NCBI GenBank assembly: GCA_030066195.1
Contig: JASJCB010000054.1
Span: forward strand, 1-64,000
Source of the DNA: Acidobacteriota bacterium
Lineage (GTDB): Bacteria > Acidobacteriota > Holophagae > Acanthopleuribacterales > Acanthopleuribacteraceae
Direction: 5' to 3'
Length of the DNA stretch: 64,000 nt
Shown piece by piece: positions 8,364 through 17,600 of this stretch. Under the pieces are notes generated by a model. The model ran no database searches. It saw nothing but the letters and a program-made list of their open reading frames with translations, and was not told the DNA's origin. The first letter of the stretch is position 1. Each line of letters starts with the position of its first letter. The position numbers were made by a program, and so were the translations under genes.

Positions 8364-9087
8364 GTTCCGTCTCCTGTCGAGGTCTCGTCGCCGCAAGGGC
8401 GCACCTATATTACACTTTTCCTTTGCCGGCGACTATATGAGAAAACGGTGAGGGAAGTGAATCAAACCGATCCCGGGCGGGCCGGCCAAAAGGGAAAGGG
8501 GCATCCGTATGGCCGGATACCGGGAAGATGAGGACCGGGCAGCCTTGCATATGCCTTAACCGCTAAGTAGGCAGCCTATGTGCAGCGTTGCATATGCCCT
8601 ACTTACTGAGTAGGCAGCCTATGTGCAGCCTTGCACATGCCCTGACCACTGAGTAGGTAGCCTATGTGCAGCACTGCACATGCCCTACTTACTGAGTAGG
8701 TAGCCTATGTGCAGTACTGCACATGCCCTACTTACTGAGTAGGTAGCCTATGTGCAGTACTGCACATGCCCTACTTACTGAGTAGGTAGCCTATGTGCAG
8801 CACTGCACATAGGCTTCCGAGTCAAATTGATATATCAGTGTAGCCCTTGCTATACCTGGATTCTTCAGGTTGTGAAATAAAAATGCGGCAGAAAACAGGC
8901 GCCGCGAGTCCGCTTCTTCGTCGCGACGGCGGTCCAACCTTGTTGTCGGACTTGGGAGCTGTCGGAAAACATGACGGCTTTCATTCTCTATCCGGGTTAC
9001 AATAGCCCCATTGACGACCATTCCCTGCCGATTGCCTTCGATGACCGGATCTTTCAATCCACCGGCACACTAGAAGAGGAGTTCCCT
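8364..9087. other. 724-bp intergenic region between divergent genes
   Basis: Holds the upstream regions of the dehydrogenase operon (leftward) and the SBBP protein (rightward), with the 43-bp repeat array between. A TACAAT at 8998-9003 may be the -10 box for the rightward gene. No gene is supported here. Confidence 0.6.
8539..8815. repeat. Six 43-bp tandem repeats, each with two hairpins
   Basis: Units begin at 8539, 8582, 8625, 8668, 8711 and 8754 with a partial seventh at 8797. Each unit carries an inverted repeat of type ATGTGCAGTACTGCACAT and a second hairpin CCTACT-TACTG-AGTAGG. Some copies differ by changes that keep G:T pairing in the stem. The array ends in a 28-bp near-perfect palindrome at 8788-8815. 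No unique spacers, so this is not a CRISPR. Confidence 0.9.
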
Positions 9088-12000
9088 ATGCGTGTGTTTC
9101 TTATTTGGTTGATTGCCTTACCTGTCTCGGCCTCGAATATTGCGCTTCCGACTGACTCCGGGTGGTTCCTTGCCGACGACGCCGTTGCCGTCTTGCATGC
9201 GGGTTCGACCCGGATGGTGTTTTCTTCCCGGGGCCTGGCGCCGTTCAGGCTCGGAGATCGATCCATGGTTGCCGGTTTGGGTTTCGACGGCGCGGCGCGC
9301 TTTTGGCGCTTGGAGGAACCTTCCGGGCATGTGGTCCATTACCTGGTGGGCCCGCCGGAACAATGGCGACGCAATTTGAAAACATGGCGCAAATTGGTTT
9401 ATCCGAACGCCTGGCCGGGTATCGATATCGTTTTCAGCACATCGTCAGGTCGGTTGAGCTGTCAAATCGTCCTGGCCCCAGGCGCGGATCCGGCTCATGT
9501 GGTCTTGACCACCGGGTCCGATACCCTGTCCAAGCGGCACGGCGGCGGCTTGTCGGCCGAGGGCCTGACCGTGGGACCGCTCCGGGCCAGGCGCGCCGAC
9601 ACCGGCGCAAGCGTGTCCGCGAGCTATCGACTGTTGGGCAACGGCCGCATCGGTTTCCACGTGCCGGACGCGGTGCGCGGGGCCGAGCTGATCCTGGAAC
9701 CCGCCTTCTCCTGGGCCGGCTACCTGGGCGGCCCGGGCGGCGAGGGTGAAGAACAGGCCCTGGCCGTGACCGTGGACAGCCTGGGCCGCGCATACGTTGC
9801 CGGGGTGACCCGGGCGGCCGATTTCCCCACCGTCGCCGGCATCGACGACAGCTGGAACGGCGGCAGCGATATCTTCATCACCCGCTTGAACGCCGACGGC
9901 TCCGGACTGATCGAGAGCACCTACCTGGGCGGTTCTGGTGACGAGGAACCCACCGACATCACCCTGGACGGCCAGGGCCGTTTGATTATCACCGGACATA
10001 CCTTCTCGGCGGATTTCCCCACCACAAAGGGCGCGGCCGATACCACTTACGGCGGCTCCGGCGACGGCTTCGTGACCCGGCTCTCCTCGGACGGGCTTGC
10101 GTTGAGTTACAGCACCTACCTGGGCGGCAGCGATGAGGAAATAGCCGGCGCCCTGGACGTGAACGACGCGGGTGAGGTATTCCTGGTAGGCACCACCTAC
10201 TCGGCCGATTTCCCCACCACCGCCGGCGCTTTCCAAGAAACCCTCAGCGATGCCGCCGGGGAACCCTTCGTGGCCAAACTGGCAGCCGACGGCAGCGCCC
10301 TCGCCTACGCCACCCTTATCGGCGGCACGGGCGCCGACATGGGGACGGGTATCGCCGTGGATGCAAACGGTCGGGCGCATATCACCGGGATTGCCGGTTT
10401 CGACTTCCCGGTCACCAAGGGCGCCTTCGACACCACTCCCAGTTTCAACGATGTTTTCGTCGCCGCCATATCCGCCGACGGTTCCGCCCAGGTCTACGGC
10501 ACCTTCCTGGCCAGGAGTTCCATGGACCACCGGCCGCGCCTGGCCTTGGGACCCACCGGCGATGTCTACGTCAGCAGCACCACCTCCGAATTCAGTTTCC
10601 CCACCACGGCCGGCGCCTGGCAGGAAGACCACGGCGGGATTACCGATGTCTTCGTCACCCGACTCACCCCGGACGGCTCGGCCCTGGTCTACAGCACATT
10701 CGTGGGCGGCAACACGGCGGAGCGCGGCTTCGACCTTGCCGTTGACAGCAGCGGCGCCGCCTACATCACCGGCCGGGGTTTCAGCGGATTTCCCGGCGAT
10801 GCCAGGGCATCGGACGGCACGCCGAATGCCTCATGGGAGGCCTTCGCGGCGAAGCTGTCGCCGGACGGCAGCAGCCTGACCTATGCAACCCTCATCGCGG
10901 GCGGCAACGCCGAGGAAGGCAGCGCCCTGGCCGTGGACGCATCCGGCGCGGTCTACGTGGCGGGTTACACGCTCTCCACCGACTTCCCGGTGACAGCCGG
11001 CGCCTTCGACGTGCAATTCGACGGGGCCTACGAGGGCTTCCTGGCCAAATTGAATCCTGCCGGTGATACCGCCGAGTACGTCACCTTCCTGGGCGGCAGC
11101 GGTTCCGATGAGGCCGAAGCGGTAGCGCTTGACCCGGCCGGTCGGGTTTACGTGACCGGCTCTACCTGGTCGCCCGCGTTCCCCGTCGCCGGCGATACGG
11201 TGGATACAAGCCATAACGGCGACCGGGATATCTTTATCAGCCGCCTGTCCCGCGACGGCGACCGCCTGGACTACACCACCTTCCTGGGCGGCAGCGGCGA
11301 GGACCTGGGGATTGCCGTGGATATCGGCCCGGACGGCTCGGTGTACGTGGCGGGGGAGACCTTCTCCCCGGATTTCCCCGTCGCCGGCCCGCGCGGTTCG
11401 GTGCAATCCCAGGATGCGGTGGTGGCCAGGCTGAGCGGGGACGGCAGTCAACTGATCTACGCCAATCGCCTGGGCGGCAGCGGCAGCGAATTGACCGGCG
11501 GACTGGCCGTGGACCGGATCGGCAATGCCTTTGTCACCGGCCGCACCGGTTCCGGCGATTTCCCCACCACGCCCGGCGCCTTCAGCACGGCGCTCAGCGG
11601 CCCCTTGGACGCCTTCATCACCGGTTTCACGCCCGACGGCAGCACGGTGATATTCTCCACCTACCTGGGCGGCAGCTTCAACGACTACACCACCGATATC
11701 GCCGTGGATGTCTCCGGCCGGGCCGTGATCACCGGCTCCACCTCTTCCACGGATTTCCCGGTGACGGCGGGCGCTTTCGACGAAACGCCCAACGGTGCGG
11801 ACGATATCTTCGTGGCCCGCCTTTCCCTGTCGGGCGACGCATTGGATTACAGCACCTACCTGGGCGGCATCGGTACCGACTTCCCCACCGCGATCGCCCT
11901 GGACGGCGACGGCCGCGCCCATGTGACCGGCTATACCGACTCGGTGAATTTCCCTGTCACCGGTAACGCCTTCGATACCGTTACCGGCCTGCGGGACGCC

Positions 12001-13059
12001 TTCGCGGCGCGCTTCGAGTTGGGCGGAACCTTATTACTGTACAGCACCCTCTTCGGCGACAACGCGGAGGGACGCGACATCGGCGTGGACAGCGAGGATC
12101 GGATCATCATCGCGGGCATCACGAACGGGGATTTGCCGGTCACGGCCGACGCCTTCCAACCCGACTACGCGGGTGACGGCGACGGCTTCCTGGCCCGCTT
12201 CGACACGACCACGGGCGACCTGACGTTCGCGGATCACCTGGGCGGCAGCGGTCGCGACGCCGTCAAGGGTCTCGCTCCGGACAACCTGGACAACGTGGTG
12301 GTAGTAGGCGAAACTTTTTCGGCCGATTTTCCCGCAACCCCGGACGCCGCATTCCCCGACGCGCCTTCCTTCGGCGACGGTTTCGCGGCCCGCATCGACC
12401 TGGGTTGCCGTCCGCCGAGCTTTACGCTGATTCCCGCCGACGCCACGGCCTGTCCCGGCGAAACGGTAACCCTGAACGCGGCCTTTGCGGGATCGGCGGA
12501 ACATGCCTTCCGTTGGTTCAAGGACGACGTGGAAATACCGGGCGCAACCATGGAAAGCTTTGAACTGTCCCCGGCGTCCGAAAGCGATTCCGGCGTGTAC
12601 CGGGTCGAATTGACCAACCCCTGCGGCACAGTCCTTTCCCTGCCGTTTACCCTAACCGTCGCCGACGGTCCCTTTGCCGCCGTGGTGTCCCCCGCCTTAC
12701 GCGCCCAGGGTCGGAAACCGCTCACCTTCCGCGCGGGCAGCGGTTGCGCAACGGGAGCGGTGACCTACTCCTGGGAGATCCTGGAAAGCGGTTTACTATT
12801 CGCCGGCGAAGAGATCACCCTGCCGTTGCTCACCCAATCGTCCACCCTGCGACTAACCGCCGAGGACGCGGGCAGCGGCGAAACAGCGAACGCCGAGGCC
12901 CGCATCCTGGTCAACCCGATCAGCACCGACCTGAACGGCGACGGTTGCAACAGCCGGGCGGACCTGCGCACCCTGGCGGCAAACTGGCCCGACAGCGGCT
13001 CGGTAAGCGTCCTCGACTTCTTCACCGTCAACCTGGCCGACGCAACGATATGCCCCTGA
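9088..13059 (+). CDS. Large secreted SBBP beta-propeller protein with Ig-like and dockerin-like ends
   Basis: 1323 residues from the ATG at 9088, preceded by GAGGAG six nt away; MRVFLIWLIALPVSASN is a signal peptide. Residues about 20-210 form an N-terminal domain seen in SBBP proteins (NLKTWRKLVYPNAWPGIDIV). From about 215 to 1110 there are some 17-18 repeats of roughly 50 residues with the signature STYLGGSGDE...AVDxxGRAYVTGxTxSxDFPVTAGAFD. An Ig-like domain with Cys follows (about 1120-1190), then a second beta domain. The C-terminus DLNGDGCNSRADLRTLAANW...LDFFTVNLADATICP resembles one dockerin/EF-hand calcium loop. SBBP proteins are common in Acidobacteriota; ligand unknown. Probably extracellular or surface-attached. 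Confidence 0.88.
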   Translation: MRVFLIWLIALPVSASNIALPTDSGWFLADDAVAVLHAGSTRMVFSSRGLAPFRLGDRSMVAGLGFDGAARFWRLEEPSGHVVHYLVGPPEQWRRNLKTWRKLVYPNAWPGIDIVFSTSSGRLSCQIVLAPGADPAHVVLTTGSDTLSKRHGGGLSAEGLTVGPLRARRADTGASVSASYRLLGNGRIGFHVPDAVRGAELILEPAFSWAGYLGGPGGEGEEQALAVTVDSLGRAYVAGVTRAADFPTVAGIDDSWNGGSDIFITRLNADGSGLIESTYLGGSGDEEPTDITLDGQGRLIITGHTFSADFPTTKGAADTTYGGSGDGFVTRLSSDGLALSYSTYLGGSDEEIAGALDVNDAGEVFLVGTTYSADFPTTAGAFQETLSDAAGEPFVAKLAADGSALAYATLIGGTGADMGTGIAVDANGRAHITGIAGFDFPVTKGAFDTTPSFNDVFVAAISADGSAQVYGTFLARSSMDHRPRLALGPTGDVYVSSTTSEFSFPTTAGAWQEDHGGITDVFVTRLTPDGSALVYSTFVGGNTAERGFDLAVDSSGAAYITGRGFSGFPGDARASDGTPNASWEAFAAKLSPDGSSLTYATLIAGGNAEEGSALAVDASGAVYVAGYTLSTDFPVTAGAFDVQFDGAYEGFLAKLNPAGDTAEYVTFLGGSGSDEAEAVALDPAGRVYVTGSTWSPAFPVAGDTVDTSHNGDRDIFISRLSRDGDRLDYTTFLGGSGEDLGIAVDIGPDGSVYVAGETFSPDFPVAGPRGSVQSQDAVVARLSGDGSQLIYANRLGGSGSELTGGLAVDRIGNAFVTGRTGSGDFPTTPGAFSTALSGPLDAFITGFTPDGSTVIFSTYLGGSFNDYTTDIAVDVSGRAVITGSTSSTDFPVTAGAFDETPNGADDIFVARLSLSGDALDYSTYLGGIGTDFPTAIALDGDGRAHVTGYTDSVNFPVTGNAFDTVTGLRDAFAARFELGGTLLLYSTLFGDNAEGRDIGVDSEDRIIIAGITNGDLPVTADAFQPDYAGDGDGFLARFDTTTGDLTFADHLGGSGRDAVKGLAPDNLDNVVVVGETFSADFPATPDAAFPDAPSFGDGFAARIDLGCRPPSFTLIPADATACPGETVTLNAAFAGSAEHAFRWFKDDVEIPGATMESFELSPASESDSGVYRVELTNPCGTVLSLPFTLTVADGPFAAVVSPALRAQGRKPLTFRAGSGCATGAVTYSWEILESGLLFAGEEITLPLLTQSSTLRLTAEDAGSGETANAEARILVNPISTDLNGDGCNSRADLRTLAANWPDSGSVSVLDFFTVNLADATICP

Positions 13060-13100
13060 GCAAGCCGGGATTCGCGCCACGCGAAGCGAGGCGAAAACCT

Positions 13101-13298
13101 TGGGCGCGCACGCATCCTGCGTGCATCGCGTGGGAAAAACAAGAGCTAAGAAGTTAGTAAAAAGCTATTTACAAGTTAAGACCAAGCCACTCGCCACGAG
13201 GTGAGGCGGATTATCCCTCTAAATTTTTAAGCAGCTTTTTCTTAAACCTTTAGCCCTTGTTTTTCCCACGCAATGCACGCGGGGTGCGTGCGCGCCCA
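13101..13298. repeat. Long inverted repeat, 48-bp arms
   Basis: Arm 13101-13148 and the reverse complement of 13251-13298 agree at 44 of 48 positions by my count, with about 100 bp between. The arms include GGGCGCGCACGC and GTGGGAAAAACAAG. It starts about 40 bp after the SBBP stop codon and could fold as a large cruciform or transcript hairpin. Confidence 0.75.
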
Positions 13299-13331
13299 GG
13301 GGGGAGCTTTGCCCATCCTCACTCCTCAAGA

Positions 13332-13531
13332 GCCGACTATGGTGTCTTCCCGGGAGCGCCGGCGTCCCGCCGGCTGCAAGCCGTTCATTTCGCCATGGCG
13401 AAATTAGGCGGATCGCTCTTCCGGGCATGAAAGTTACTTCCGAAAGCTCTTGACAATTCGCGCTTGCTCCTTCGTCGCTTCGCTTACAGCCCGCGGGACG
13501 CCGGCGCGCCCGGGAAGACACCATAGTCGGC
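13332..13531. repeat. Second long inverted repeat, 49-bp arms
   Basis: Arm 13332-13380 and the reverse complement of 13483-13531 agree at 46 of 49 positions by my count. The arms contain TTCCCGGG, the same core found in the arrays at 3131 and 58500; a TTTCGCCATGGCGAAA palindrome lies in the loop near 13388-13403. Confidence 0.75.
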
Positions 13532-13683
13532 CTTTGCCAGGTTTCCTCTTGCGTTTGCACGTACGTCTGGTCAAGGTCTCTTGCGCGCCCGGGAAGACCC
13601 AAAAGAAACCCTTCGCCGTACGCAAATTCTTCGGCAATGAATCCGCGTAATCTCAGCTGTAGAGGTTCCAACCCTACTTTGTT

Positions 13684-14643
13684 TTAATGGTCCAGCATTT
13701 TTTCCAGTTTGCGGATGCGGCCGTAAAACGGTTTGTGTCGCGGCGCCAGTTCCGCGTAGATTTCCAGCAGCCGTTCCAGGCGTCGGCACATGCGCATGTC
13801 GTATTGCAGCGCGTTCACGAACTTGACATAGTTCATCTGCTCCGGCAGAAGCGGCAGCCACAGGTCGCAAGCCAGGTCGTGAACCTTCGCATGGTGGCAC
13901 TTCCAGCCCAGGTCCATGCGCAGGCGTTTGTCCGGGTGGTTCATATGTTCCGATACCAGTGCACGCGCCTCCTCGGTTCGGCCCATGGAGAAAAGTTTGG
14001 CCAGGTAATCGCCCATCAGGTTGGTGGGAATATCCTCGCCCAAATCTTGCAACGCGTCCAATTCGTCCACCAGTTCCTCGGGCGCCATAATCCTGGCTTT
14101 GAGGCGCGCCAATTGTTCCCGGGCGGCGCTATCGTCCGGGTTCATCTTCAGTAGCTCCTCGCAACAGGCGACGGCCTTGGGATAGTCCTCCATGCGCTCG
14201 AATAACCAGATCAGGTCGCGCACCGCAAAGGGGATCTCGGTGCGTATGGCTTCCAGAATGGAGCGCGCCTCGTCGAACTTTCCCATTTGCGTCAGGGTTT
14301 TGCCCAGCCAGTGCTCCGAACGGCTGTGTGGGAACAGGCGGTGACTCTCCCGGAACGCGTGTTCCGCCTTGGGGTAAAGCTTGCAGCGATAGGCACACTT
14401 GCCGGCCAGGAACCAGATACGGCTGGACTCCGGATGCATGCGACAGAGTTGATCGGCCAGGGGCTCGGCCTCGTCGTATTGACGGGTCTCGATCAGGTAT
14501 TCCAACTCCACGCCGCGGGTCTCCAGGGCCAGCGGCGCTTCCGCTTTCAGCCGATCGAGGATCTGCGCGGCCTCGTCGAGCCGGTCCCGACGGACCGCCC
14601 TGCGGAAGTTTTGCGCCAATACCTTGGGGATAGATCTGGACAA
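13684..14643 (-). CDS. TPR-repeat protein
   Basis: 319 residues, almost entirely alpha-helical with tetratricopeptide-like units (for example AEPLADQLCRMHPESSRIWFLAGKCAY and AEHAFRESHRLFPHSRSEHWLGKTL at about 80-135). No signal peptide. The start is TTG at 14643 with a strong GGAGGT about 7 nt upstream (minus strand). TPR proteins are scaffolds and the partner is not evident. It is divergent from the large ATPase gene, and the two 5' ends lie within about 20-40 bp, so their expression may be linked. Confidence 0.75.
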   Translation of the reverse strand: MSRSIPKVLAQNFRRAVRRDRLDEAAQILDRLKAEAPLALETRGVELEYLIETRQYDEAEPLADQLCRMHPESSRIWFLAGKCAYRCKLYPKAEHAFRESHRLFPHSRSEHWLGKTLTQMGKFDEARSILEAIRTEIPFAVRDLIWLFERMEDYPKAVACCEELLKMNPDDSAAREQLARLKARIMAPEELVDELDALQDLGEDIPTNLMGDYLAKLFSMGRTEEARALVSEHMNHPDKRLRMDLGWKCHHAKVHDLACDLWLPLLPEQMNYVKFVNALQYDMRMCRRLERLLEIYAELAPRHKPFYGRIRKLEKMLDH

Positions 14644-14665
14644 GCCCCTACCTCCGGGCTATGTT

Positions 14666-17600
14666 ATGGATCGGGAGACAATTGTGAAGATTCGCGATCA
14701 CGTGCACGTGAGGGTACAACCCACCGTAGTCCGACTCGACCACCTTCAAGAGAACGAGTCCGGTTGGATCACCGATAATTACTATATCACCGAGGCGGTG
14801 CAAAACCATCTGAAGACCTTGGAGACCCTGTTTCAGCGCCGCGAGGGCAGGGGTATCTTCCTCATCGGTCATTACGGTTCGGGCAAATCCCACTTCCTGG
14901 CTTTTCTCAGTCGCCAGGCGGCCGCCGGTGCGATCGGCGGGCTGAAACCCATGGTCTGCCCGGTCTCCCTGCTCAACTTTTCCGCGGACCAGAGTTTGGA
15001 GTCCATTGTGGTGCGCTCCCTGCCACTGGAAGGGGACAGCCCGGACCGGCGCGATGCCTGGCGGGCCCTGGCCGAACGCAACCCGCAAGGCGTGCTGCTG
15101 GTACTGGACGAACTGTCCGAGTTCCTGCGCGCCAAGCCCGATCAGCGCTCCTTCAACGAGGATATCCGCTTCCTGCAATTCATGGGCGAATGGAGCCAGG
15201 AGCAACCGTTGTGGATTATGGCGGCGCTTCAGGAACAGATCGAACATACGGGCGAAATGGAATTCGATCTCTTCCGCAAGATCAAGGATCGCTATCCCAT
15301 CCGCCTCATCCTCACGCCCACCCACGTCAAAGACCTGATCGCCAAACGCATCCTGGTCAAAGAGGAAGGTTACGGCCAGGCGGTGACCAAACTGGTGGGA
15401 CAACTGGAAGCCGCCTTCCCCGAGAGCCCGGTCGACTTCGCCGACCTGATGGAGATCTACCCCATCCACCCCGCCACCCTGACCCTGTTGGAAGAGGTGC
15501 GCGACCGCTTCTCCCAGGCGCGGGGCATCGTGGGCTTTACTATGGCGCAGTTGGGCGGCGATCAGGCGCGCGGCATCGAACCTTTTCTGGACATGAACTG
15601 GGGCAACCTGTTGGGTCCCGATACCATCGTGGACCATTTCGCCGACCTGTTCGAGGTTCAGCCGGAGTTCCTGCCCCTGGCCCAGAAGGTGCTCCCCTAC
15701 TACCGCAAACACATGGAGCGCATCTTCCCCAAGCCCGCACAACGCGTCCTGGCCCAACGCCTTCTGAAGCTGCTGATCCTGGCGCATTTATCGCCGGCCA
15801 GGGAGGGTTTGGACGTGAAGGAAGCGGCCTGGTGGCTGCTTTATAAGGTGTCGACCATCGACCCGCAGAAGAATTTCACCGTCATCGCCCGCATTCTCGA
15901 CGCCCTGGCCGAACACGGCGCCTTTATCAACCGGACCGCCGGCCGCTACCGCATCGACCTGAAGGAAGACAGTCGCGAGACCCTGGACGTCTTGCTCAAC
16001 CGTACCCTGGCCGAAATGGACGGCCAGGACGTGGTCCTTCTGGAGAGCCTGACGCCGACCATGCAGGGCGCCTCCTTCGATCCCTTCCAACTGGATCGCG
16101 GGCGCTGGCGCAAGCACAACCTGCGCTGGCACTTCCACGACCGCGAACTGAACGTGTTTTTCGGCGACGAGGCGCCGACCAAACCCGACGGTGTCGCCCT
16201 GCAAATCGGCCTGCCCTGGGGACCGCAACCCCAAGCGATCGGCTGCTTCAAACTGCTCCCCAAGACCATTGAGCTGACCGGCGAACTGCGCGAACTGGCC
16301 GCCCTCTTGCGGCTGGAACAGAGCCCGCACCCGAAGGCCGTCTTAAAAGCGGTGCGCGAACGCATCCCCAGCCGGGCGGCCCTGTTCCAGGCCCAGGTGC
16401 GCGACGCCTACCAACAGGCCGAACTGTGGAACCCGGGCGGCGAACGCATCCGCGTGATCGGCGAGACCAACGGCCGGCTGAACGAGTGGGTCATGCGCCT
16501 GGGCCACCAGATCTTTCGCCATGTCTTCCCTCAATTCGAGGACTACGCGCCCAGCAGCGGCCCCCTGCCCCAGGAAGCCTACCGCAAGTTCATGGATCAG
16601 GCCCTGCACGGCGACCTGTGCAGCGAGGACCCCCACGATTTCGTCAAGCTGATCCGCGAGGCCTACCTGGTGCCCATGAAACTGATGGACCGCAAAGGCC
16701 GGGCCTACCGCATCTCGCCCAAACTGGACAAGCACGACCTGGTCAATCTCATTCGCCCCCTGCTGGACCACCAGCCCGGACCCAAGCGCATCTACCAACA
16801 CCTGGCCACACCGGTCTACGGCCTGGTAGCGGACCAGGTGCACCTGTTGCTGTTACTGCTGATGGTTCAAGGCGAGATTGAAATCCAGAAAGGGCGCAAC
16901 TCTCTGCGCGACCTGTACGAGACCCTGCCCACGCCCATCCACTACGACCGCATCCTCCCTGGGAAACACCTGAAGCCCAATCAATTACTGGACCTGACCA
17001 TCCTCTGTGAGGGCCTGGGCATCTCGTTCAACAAGGGCGCCAACGTCCTGGCGCAACGGCGGTGCGCCCAACAACTGCGCAAGTTCGCCCACAAGGAACG
17101 CGATGCGTTGTCCGGCTTCCTGGCCAATCTCCGCGACCTGGGCGAGGCCGAGGAGCTTTGCGAGAAAATCGAGGCGCACCTGGGCATTTGGGCCGCGCTG
17201 GACAAGGGCGAAAACGAATTGCAGGGCGTGCAGCACTTCCTCTTTCAGGTTGGCGCCCCCGGTCGTTTCCTGGACACCTGGCGGGAATTGTCGCAACTGC
17301 CCCGCAAGTTCGAATCTTTGATCAAGGAAACGCGTCGCTGTCGCCATCTCCTGGCGCATCCCGCCCTGGCCCATTGTCCCGACAGTGAAATCCAGGTCAC
17401 CGTTGCTCACCTGGCCGAACCGCCGGACCTCAGCGAAACCGACGCCCTGGAAGAATGGCTGGAGTCGGTGCGCCTCATCTATCATCGCTATCGCGGTTGG
17501 TACACCAAAACCCACGATCAGGCCTGGCTGATCGTCAAGCAGAACCCCAACCTGAACTACGCGCCGCCGGCCATAGCCAGGGGTCGTCACCTGGGCCAGG

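Larger units (their letters stand above)
13060..13683. other. 624-bp intergenic region made of inverted repeats
   Basis: The space between the SBBP gene and the convergent TPR gene is filled by two long inverted repeats. I see no gene; the short open frames are on the repeat arms. Confidence 0.6.

Noticed and set aside
8539-8815. CRISPR array
   Set aside because: Units are tandem with no unique spacers, and there are no cas genes in the window.
9445-10632. Long minus-strand open frame opposite the SBBP gene
   Set aside because: Glycine/valine-rich shadow of the repeat codons, no start signal.
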